64,000 nucleotides of DNA, taken from CAVSMC01 sp963798655. Lineage in GTDB: Bacteria; Pseudomonadota; Gammaproteobacteria; Burkholderiales; Casimicrobiaceae. The stretch covers positions 496,001-560,000 of the forward strand of contig CAWCUH010000004.1 of assembly GCA_963798655.1 (NCBI GenBank), written 5' to 3'. The notes beneath the pieces are model-generated. The model did no database searches and was not told where the DNA came from. It saw only the letters and a list, made by a program, of their open reading frames with translations. Made by a program: the position numbers and the translations under genes. Shown here one piece after another: positions 58,456 through 64,000 of this stretch. The number at the start of each line of letters is the position of its first letter. The stretch's first letter is position 1.

Positions 58456-60501
58456 TCAGACGCGCTCCGCGAGCGCGCTTTCTACGGCGTCGATCTGCGC
58501 GACCGGTGGCAGGCAGTGCGTCCCGCGGCAGACCCACGCGAGCGCGCCCCGCGCCGGCGGCGCGCCTTTGGTGAGCTCCGGCGGCAGCGGCTCCTCGCCC
58601 ACGGCGAACACTCGAAGCCAAGGCCGATACCGGCGCGCGAGCGCGCGTTGCCATTGCGCCGCGACGTCCGGGTCGCCGGTGATCATCACCGATGCCGGCG
58701 GCTCGATCGAGTCCTCGAGCGCTTCGATCAGCGTCGAAAAGCCACCGGGCGACTGCGCGATTTGCGACGCGAACAGGCGCACCGCGCGCTCGCCGGCATC
58801 CACGTAGCGCGGCTCGGCGGCAAGATGGCCGAGTGCGATCAGCGCTCTCGCCGCAATGCCGTTGCCCGACGGCGTCGCTTCGTCGTGACCCGGCTTCGTC
58901 CGGTGGAACAGCGCCTCGTGATCATGGCTCGTGAAGAAGAATCCGCCGAGCTCGCGATCCTCGAACTGCGCGAGCAGGACGTCGGCGATTTCGCGCGCCC
59001 ATTGGTAGTCGGTCAGGCGAAACCGTGTCTGCATGAGCTCGAGCAACGCGGCGAGCACGAATGCGTAGTCGTCGAGATAGGCGTTCAGGTGCGCGCGATG
59101 GTCCTTGCGCGTAGCGAGCAGGCGAGCGTCGCGCCACGCGCGGCGCCGAAGCGAATCGACCGCTTCGAACGCGAGATCGGCCCAGCGCGGCTCGTCCAGC
59201 GCACGCGACGCGCGCGCAAGGCCGCCGATCGCAAGCGCGTTCCACGACGTGAGGATCTTGTCGTCGCGGCCCGGGCGCACGCGCTTTTCGCGCAGCGCGA
59301 ACAGCGCGGCCTTCGCGCCGACGAGCCGACTTGCAGCGTCGGCGAGCCCGATCGACAGTCGTTGCGCGACGTCGTCGAGCGGCACGACGACGCGCAAGTG
59401 CCAGGCATGTCCTTCGAAGTCAGGCGCGCCGTCGAGTCCCCAGTGCGGCGCCGCAACCGCGTACTCGTCGTCGGAAAGCGCCGCGCGCACCTCTTCGCGC
59501 GAGAACACGTAGAACCTGCCTTCCTCGCCCTCGCTGTCGGCGTCGAGACTCGAGTAGAACGCGCCGTCGGGCGAGCGCATCTCGCGCGTCATCCAGCCGA
59601 CGATGCCGCGCGCGACCTCGGCAAAGCGCGGCATGTTCGCCGCCTGCGACGTGTCGGCGTACAGCGCGAGCAATGGCCCGTTGTCGTAGAGCATCTTCTC
59701 GAAGTGGGGAATCGTCCACTGCGCGTCCACGCTGTAGCGACAGAAGCCACCGCCGAGCTGATCGTGAATGCCGCCATCCGCCATCCGGGCTAGCGTCGTC
59801 GTGACGATGCCGAGCGCGTTCTCGTCGGCGTCGCGCGTGGAGCGACGAAGGCAGAACGCGAGCTCGGTCGGATGCGGGAACTTCGGCGCACCGCCGAATC
59901 CGCCGTCGACCGCGTCGAATGTCCGCGCGAGACCCTCGAGCGCGATCGCCGGCGCATTGCGCGGCAATGGAGCACTGGCGCTATCGACCCCCTGCGGCTC
60001 GAGCGACGAAAGCGCGTCGGCGAGCCGCGCGCTCTGCACGGCGATCGCTTCACCCTGCTCGCGGTATGCAGCCGCGATGCGCGGCAGCAGGTCGAGAAAA
60101 CCGGCAACGCCGTAACGGCTCTCTTTCGGAAAATAGGTGCCCCCGAAGAACGGCGCGCCGGACGGCGTGACAAACATCGTCAGCGGCCAGCCGCCCGAGC
60201 GACGCGTGAGCAGCGCGAGCGCCGTCTGATAGATCTTGTCGAGGTCGGGACGCTCCTCGCGATCGACCTTGATGTTGACGAAGTGCGCGTTCATGACGGC
60301 GGCGACGCGTTCGTCCTCGAACGATTCGTGCGCCATCACGTGGCACCAGTGGCACGCCGAATAGCCGATCGACAGCAGGATCGGCCTAGCTTCGCGGCGG
60401 GCGAGCGCGAGCGCGTCGTCGCCCCATGGATACCAGTCGACGGGGTTGTCCGCGTGCTGAAGCAGATAGGGGCTCGTCTCGCCCGCGAGGCGGTTCGACA
60501 T
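58456..60501 (-). CDS. Thioredoxin-domain/DUF255 (YyaL-type) protein
   Basis: The 681-residue protein has an N-terminal thioredoxin-like domain with SNRLAGETSPYLLQHADNPV, the CxxC in YSACHWCHVMAHESFEDE and the SGGWPLTMFVTPSGAPFFGG segment. A long alpha/alpha-barrel follows (LARMADGGIHDQLGGGFCRYS, FEKMLYDNGPLLALY). The family is widespread and uncharacterised, often called spermatogenesis-associated/cellobiose-epimerase-like. It stands alone between the cytochrome gene and a repeat element. Confidence 0.87.
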   Translation of the reverse strand: MSNRLAGETSPYLLQHADNPVDWYPWGDDALALARREARPILLSIGYSACHWCHVMAHESFEDERVAAVMNAHFVNIKVDREERPDLDKIYQTALALLTRRSGGWPLTMFVTPSGAPFFGGTYFPKESRYGVAGFLDLLPRIAAAYREQGEAIAVQSARLADALSSLEPQGVDSASAPLPRNAPAIALEGLARTFDAVDGGFGGAPKFPHPTELAFCLRRSTRDADENALGIVTTTLARMADGGIHDQLGGGFCRYSVDAQWTIPHFEKMLYDNGPLLALYADTSQAANMPRFAEVARGIVGWMTREMRSPDGAFYSSLDADSEGEEGRFYVFSREEVRAALSDDEYAVAAPHWGLDGAPDFEGHAWHLRVVVPLDDVAQRLSIGLADAASRLVGAKAALFALREKRVRPGRDDKILTSWNALAIGGLARASRALDEPRWADLAFEAVDSLRRRAWRDARLLATRKDHRAHLNAYLDDYAFVLAALLELMQTRFRLTDYQWAREIADVLLAQFEDRELGGFFFTSHDHEALFHRTKPGHDEATPSGNGIAARALIALGHLAAEPRYVDAGERAVRLFASQIAQSPGGFSTLIEALEDSIEPPASVMITGDPDVAAQWQRALARRYRPWLRVFAVGEEPLPPELTKGAPPARGALAWVCRGTHCLPPVAQIDAVESALAERV

Positions 60502-60538
60502 CGTGATGAGACCTCGTCGCGGCGGCCAAGTGCCGCCC

Positions 60539-60638
60539 GAGGGTCAGAGTGCCTGCCAAGGGTCAGAGTGCAGTTCATTGCCGGCGTCGGGGCGCCTGGC
60601 AAACCGCACTCTGACCCTCGTCCTAAGCCCTCGTCCTA
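60539..60638. repeat. REP-type repeat element
   Basis: AGGGTCAGAGTGC occurs at 60540-60552 and 60559-60571 and is inverted as GCACTCTGACCCT at 60606-60618. Inside the inverted pair, TTGCC and GGCAA add a second stem. CCCTCGTCCTA is then repeated directly at 60615-60625 and 60628-60638. The AGGGTCAGAGTG sequence resembles REP elements mobilised by REP-associated tyrosine transposases (RAYTs); no such gene is in this window. The last repeat contains the stop of the next minus-strand gene. Confidence 0.6.
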
Positions 60639-62312
60639 GGCCGATTCTTCGAACGCCACGCGCTCGAAATCGGCGCCGCGCTGGAGGAGGCGCGTGAGCC
60701 GGAATTTGCGCTCGGGTCCGGCATCGAGCGTGCGCAGCAGCCGGCTGGGATTGAACGTGCGCGGAGGCACGATCAGGCACGCCTTGTCTTCGGGCGTTTC
60801 GGCGAGCAGCAATGCGGGCACCGGCGGCTCCTCGGACACCGCGATCGCGTACGGGCGTACGGCGACCGTCTTCGGATTGCCCGACCACAGCCTGATCGAG
60901 ACCGTCAGCTCATCCTTCGGCCCGAACGCCACGCGCGATACCCAGCCCAAGCGGACCCGCTCGTCGTCGCGGACGATCGCGAGCTGCTCGAGGAGCCAGC
61001 GATGGCGCCCGGCTCCGGTGCGCGTGAGCGTCGCCTCGCGCCATTCGTAGACGCCCTGCCAGCGCTCCCACGTGTGCGTACGCTCGGCGTCCTCCCGGCC
61101 GCGGTCGTAATCGGTCAGCGCACCGAGCGTCTGCAGATGCTGGGCGCCATGGAACGACGACAGCCGGCCGAGCGCGTCCTGTCGATCGAAGGTGCGCCCG
61201 CCGATGCGGAAATAGGCACCCGGGATGCCGCCTGCGCAAAGCTCGACGGCCGCACGCGGGAGCGCGGCCGTGTTGCGCGGCAGCTGGTACCAGCGCGCGT
61301 CGAGATGGCCGAGCAGGTGCGTGCACTGCTCGACGCTGCATTCATGGCCGAGCATCAGCTCGGCGGGGTTCGCGCCGGTTTGCAGCCGCTTGAGCCGACC
61401 GCGCACGCTGGTCGCGAGCTTGCCCGGATATCCGAAGCGCATCGACGACGGCGCATTGCGCGGCGCCACGGCGACGAGCGCGGCGGGACCGCTGCCTTCC
61501 AGGTCGACGACGATCGCCGGCCCTTCGGATTCGCGCTGGTCGCCGTACGGGAACACCTTGCGCGACCACATCGCGAGCCAGCGGTCGGTGAGCTCGATCT
61601 GCTTGACGGTCATCGCGCAGGGATCGGCGAGCGCGAGCAGCAGCGCGTGGCTGTACATCGAGTAGCACGACGTGCCGACGCCGTTGGGGATCAGGTCGTC
61701 CGAGACCGCTGTCACCGCGCACTCGAGCATCTCGGCGAGCCGGTAGTACGCGTGCAGCTCCTGCCACAGCGCCGGCGGCGGCACCCGGCGCGCGAGGCCA
61801 TGCACGAGCACGAGCTGCTTGCCGACGTACAAGCCGCGCTGCAGCAGCTTCGGCTTGACCCCGGCGAGCTCGGGGTCGCCCTCGAGCAACGGCTTGAGGC
61901 ACGCCGAGTACTGCTCCCACAGCGCCTGCCACAGCGCGAGCGCCTGCTCGGCGGCCTCGAGCTCACGGTCGATCGCGGGCTGCGGCTTGCCGGCATATCG
62001 GCGCGCGAGCTCGGTGTGCAAATGCGCGGCCTGGTCGCGCATGACCTCGGCGATCGTCGCGCGCTCGCGCGGTGTGAACTCCGCGGCCGACATTGCGCGA
62101 AGCTGCCCGAGAACGGCCTCGTAGACCTGCGCGACGCTTGTGAGCGGCAGCGTCTTCGCCCACTGCTTGACGCCCTCGGCGTCGGCGAATGCGAGCGCCG
62201 GCACGCCGGGCGGACGCGGCGGGGCCGCCGGCGTCGGCATCAACACGGGAGAGATCGACTCGGGCATCGTCGTGGCGATCGGGGCTGCGGCGACGGCCGT
62301 CGTCACGCGCAA
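60636..62312 (-). CDS. Conserved betaproteobacterial protein, c-di-GMP-binding/PilZ-like annotation
   Basis: The 558-residue protein has a proline-rich N-terminus of about 35 residues, then GVKQWAKTLPLTSVAQVYEA and YVGKQLVLVHGLARRVPPPA, long helical segments and a C-terminal beta-rich domain. Proteins of this type are found in most Burkholderiales and Rhodocyclales and are called cyclic-di-GMP-binding because of the PilZ-like C-terminus; a clear RxxxR/DxSxxG pair is not visible to me. The likely role is a cytoplasmic surface-lifestyle effector. The start may be any of several Mets, 62312 being the longest. Confidence 0.6.
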   Translation of the reverse strand: MRVTTAVAAAPIATTMPESISPVLMPTPAAPPRPPGVPALAFADAEGVKQWAKTLPLTSVAQVYEAVLGQLRAMSAAEFTPRERATIAEVMRDQAAHLHTELARRYAGKPQPAIDRELEAAEQALALWQALWEQYSACLKPLLEGDPELAGVKPKLLQRGLYVGKQLVLVHGLARRVPPPALWQELHAYYRLAEMLECAVTAVSDDLIPNGVGTSCYSMYSHALLLALADPCAMTVKQIELTDRWLAMWSRKVFPYGDQRESEGPAIVVDLEGSGPAALVAVAPRNAPSSMRFGYPGKLATSVRGRLKRLQTGANPAELMLGHECSVEQCTHLLGHLDARWYQLPRNTAALPRAAVELCAGGIPGAYFRIGGRTFDRQDALGRLSSFHGAQHLQTLGALTDYDRGREDAERTHTWERWQGVYEWREATLTRTGAGRHRWLLEQLAIVRDDERVRLGWVSRVAFGPKDELTVSIRLWSGNPKTVAVRPYAIAVSEEPPVPALLLAETPEDKACLIVPPRTFNPSRLLRTLDAGPERKFRLTRLLQRGADFERVAFEESA

Positions 62313-62651
62313 AACATGGACGAGGACCCTCGCGCAAGGTCCGGCCCGTTATAGCACACGGATTCCGCTTTGGCCGCCGCCGCCCGCCGTGCGGGCGCGG
62401 CGGGCCCACGGCCGGCGTGAATATTACGAACCCGCGGCAGGGATTGCTCGCGTGCGCCGCCGCTGGCGGACGCTTACCGTAGTGCTCGACGAGTGGCACG
62501 AAGCCGGCCGCCCGCGAGAAGAACACGTCGAAGCTGTCGGCTCAACCGTTGCCTCCACCCCGCGCGCCTCCGGCACGCCAGCTTGGAAACGTTGCGGGGC
62601 TTTTTACATCGGGGCCGGGCCGTTGCCCGGTCTGCCCGGCAAGGAAACGAA
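62313..62651. other. Long intergenic region
   Basis: The 339-bp gap has no convincing gene. It contains GC-rich palindromic stretches near 62385-62410 and a -24-like TGGCACG at 62494-62500 whose -12 half is poor. No terminator with a T-run was found for either side. Confidence 0.3.
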
Positions 62652-62906
62652 ATGGCTCGCTGCGCACTCACCGATCGCAAGTCCGGCACCAACGGCGCGC
62701 CGCGCAGCGCGGGCGGGCGCACCCGCTCGATCGCCGCCGGCGCGTGCGCGCTCGGCGCCATGTACATCGCGTTCGCCGTCGGCACGCCGTGGCTGCTGCA
62801 CGACGCTCCGCCGGACAGCTACGCAGCGATTGCGACACAAGCCGCCTGCACCGCGGCGGCGGACGCGCGCTCGCATTGCGCTCAGGATAACGTGCTGGTG
62901 CGCTAG
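62652..62906 (+). CDS. Possible 84-residue single-span protein
   Basis: An ATG at 62652 follows AAGGAAA. The product has a basic N-terminus with a Gly/Ala-rich stretch, one hydrophobic segment (SIAAGACALGAMYIAFAVGT) and a short cysteine-containing outside tail. It matches nothing I know and may be noncoding. It ends 7 bp before the convergent oxidoreductase stop. Confidence 0.35.
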   Translation: MARCALTDRKSGTNGAPRSAGGRTRSIAAGACALGAMYIAFAVGTPWLLHDAPPDSYAAIATQAACTAAADARSHCAQDNVLVR

Positions 62907-62912
62907 GCTGCG

Positions 62913-64000
62913 CTAGACGAGCACTCGTTCGATGCCGCCGCGATTCGCGTTGGCCACGTAGTCGGCCATCCAGTTTTCACCGAGCAGCCGGCGCGCCATT
63001 TCGACGACGATGTAATCGGCTTTCGTGCCGGCGTCCTCATCGAAGCGCGACAGTCCCTGCAGGCACGACGGGCACGACGTCAGCACCTTCACGTCGCCGG
63101 CGAAGCCGTCGGCGCGCAGCTTGTCGGCGCCGCTTCGCATCTCGCGCTCCTTGCGAAATCGCACCTGCGTCGAGATGTCGGGCCGCGTCGTCGCGAGCGT
63201 CCCCGATTCGCCGCAGCAGCGATCGTTCAGCGGCACGTTCGCGCCCATCAGCTCGCTCACGACCTTGAGCGGTGCGTACGTCTTCATCGGCGTGTGACAC
63301 GGATCGTGATACAGGTAGCGCACGCCGTCGACGCCGTCGAGCTTGACCCCCTTCTCGAGCAGGTACTCGTGGATGTCGAGCAGCCGGCAGCCGGGGAATA
63401 TCTTGTCGAACTCGTACTTCGCGAGCTGGTCCATGCACGTGCCGCACGACACGACGACGGTCTTGATGTCGAGGTAGTTGAGCGTGTTGGCGACGCGATG
63501 GAACAGCACGCGGTTGTCGGTGATGATCTGCTGGCCCTTGTCGTGGTTGCCCGCGGATGTCTGCGGGTAGCCGCAGCACAGATAGCCTGGCGGCAGCACG
63601 CATTGCGCGCCGACGTGGTAGAGCATCGCCTGCGTCGCGAGCCCGACCTGCGAAAAGAGCCGCTCGGAGCCGCACCCGGGGAAATAGAACACGGCGTCGG
63701 AGTCGTCGGTGACCTTCGCCGGATCGCGGATCACCGGCACGATCGTGTCGTCCTCGATGTCGAGCAGCGCGCGCGCCGTGCGCTTCGGCACGCCTTTCGG
63801 CATCGGCTTGTTGATGAAGTGCACGACTTGCGCGACCAGCGGCCGCGCGCCGGTCGTCGCCGGCGGCCGGGCGGTCTGCGCGCGCGCATAGCCCAAGCCC
63901 TTGACGACGCGGTACGCGAGCCGCTGCGCGCGGTAGCCGACGTCGATCATCAGCGTCTTCGCGAGCTTCACCGTCGATGGGTCGGTCGCGTTCAGGAAGA
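62913..64000 (-). CDS. FAD/FMN oxidoreductase with CCG Fe-S domains, C-terminal part (N-terminus outside the window)
   Basis: The visible 362 codons run from FLNATDPSTVKLAKTLMIDV to the stop at 62913 and hold two CCG (heterodisulfide-reductase-type) cysteine motifs. The first has FYFPGCGSERLF and CVLPPGYLCCGYPQTSAG; the second has YHDPCHTPMKTYAPL and NDRCCGESGTLATTRPD, with SCPSCLQG after it. In Burkholderiales these form the end of a very large (about 1,270-residue) protein with an N-terminal FAD-binding oxidoreductase domain (DUF3683 type), a D-lactate dehydrogenase-like respiratory enzyme. The frame is open at 64000, so the gene continues. Confidence 0.8.
   Translation of the reverse strand, partial: FLNATDPSTVKLAKTLMIDVGYRAQRLAYRVVKGLGYARAQTARPPATTGARPLVAQVVHFINKPMPKGVPKRTARALLDIEDDTIVPVIRDPAKVTDDSDAVFYFPGCGSERLFSQVGLATQAMLYHVGAQCVLPPGYLCCGYPQTSAGNHDKGQQIITDNRVLFHRVANTLNYLDIKTVVVSCGTCMDQLAKYEFDKIFPGCRLLDIHEYLLEKGVKLDGVDGVRYLYHDPCHTPMKTYAPLKVVSELMGANVPLNDRCCGESGTLATTRPDISTQVRFRKEREMRSGADKLRADGFAGDVKVLTSCPSCLQGLSRFDEDAGTKADYIVVEMARRLLGENWMADYVANANRGGIERVLV

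Noticed and set aside
62494..62508. TGGCACG with GG-N10-GC upstream of the 84-residue frame
   Set aside because: The -12 half (CGGCC) lacks TT and the downstream gene is doubtful; with this GC content a chance match is likely.

Overview
The window is a contiguous piece of a very GC-rich proteobacterial chromosome. Several features point to a betaproteobacterium of the Burkholderiales type: a PEP-CTERM protein, a large FAD oxidoreductase with CCG cysteine clusters, an EboA cluster, the gph-rpe-apaG arrangement, lipA-lipB-ybeD, and a c-di-GMP-binding-like 558-residue protein. I cannot name a genus. There are no rRNA or tRNA genes, no CRISPR array, no transposase and no prophage. About 75 genes are packed densely, often with ATGA, GTGA or TGATG overlaps.

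Layout. 1-6057 (minus): the start of an ebo/edb-type cluster (TatD hydrolase, EboA, a frameshifted phosphatase), then an NtrC-type response regulator and its histidine kinase. 6402-8628 (plus): a secreted dockerin-bearing toroid protein followed by a cohesin-like PEP-CTERM protein. 8705-19013: an envelope and stress island with a 2OG oxygenase, beta/gamma-crystallin, entericidin, a CHASE3 pseudokinase, CsbD, a Cys-repeat periplasmic protein, lipoproteins, TspO, an AI-2E exporter and a YqjD/YqjE/DUF1328 operon. 19215-23170: a signalling cluster with a lone receiver, a NarL-type regulator, a receiver-less NtrC-type activator and a CHASE3 histidine kinase. 23320-31581: small membrane proteins, YihY, an ECF sigma/anti-sigma pair joined to thiS-thiG, trmB and two glycosyltransferases. 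31586-36628: a ugp-type glycerol-3-phosphate ABC operon with an endonuclease/exonuclease/phosphatase gene at its end. 36662-42420: trp genes (trpE and trpGDC) split by an iron/DUF1328 pair. 42630-51684: gph-rpe, apaG, mltA, lipA-lipB-ybeD, cfa, a flavin reductase, a D-amino acid transaminase and dacC. 52658-58028: a riboswitch-controlled glycine cleavage operon. 58093-64000: a c-type cytochrome, a DUF255 protein, a c-di-GMP-type protein and the C-terminal part of an FAD/Fe-S oxidoreductase.

Regulation is the most unusual aspect. Four intergenic sites match the sigma-54 rule GG-N10-GC with near-consensus -24 and -12 boxes. They precede the ebo cluster, the cohesin/dockerin pair, a CHASE3 pseudokinase (where a long stem-loop begins at the predicted +1) and csbD. 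Two sigma-54 activators are encoded here (3243-4652 and 20448-21578). A separate 18-bp palindrome, (T/C)GTAGG-N6-CCTAC(A/G), resembles the GacA/UvrY box. It occurs before the CHASE3 kinase, two small membrane proteins and the ECF sigma factor, at one of two exact distances from the start codon (48.5 or 65.5 bp), and a NarL-type regulator that could bind it lies in the same cluster. Together these suggest a linked envelope-stress and surface-protein regulon.

Limits: all calls come from reading the sequence by eye. No searches were run, start codons are often uncertain at this GC content, and promoter calls are pattern matches.
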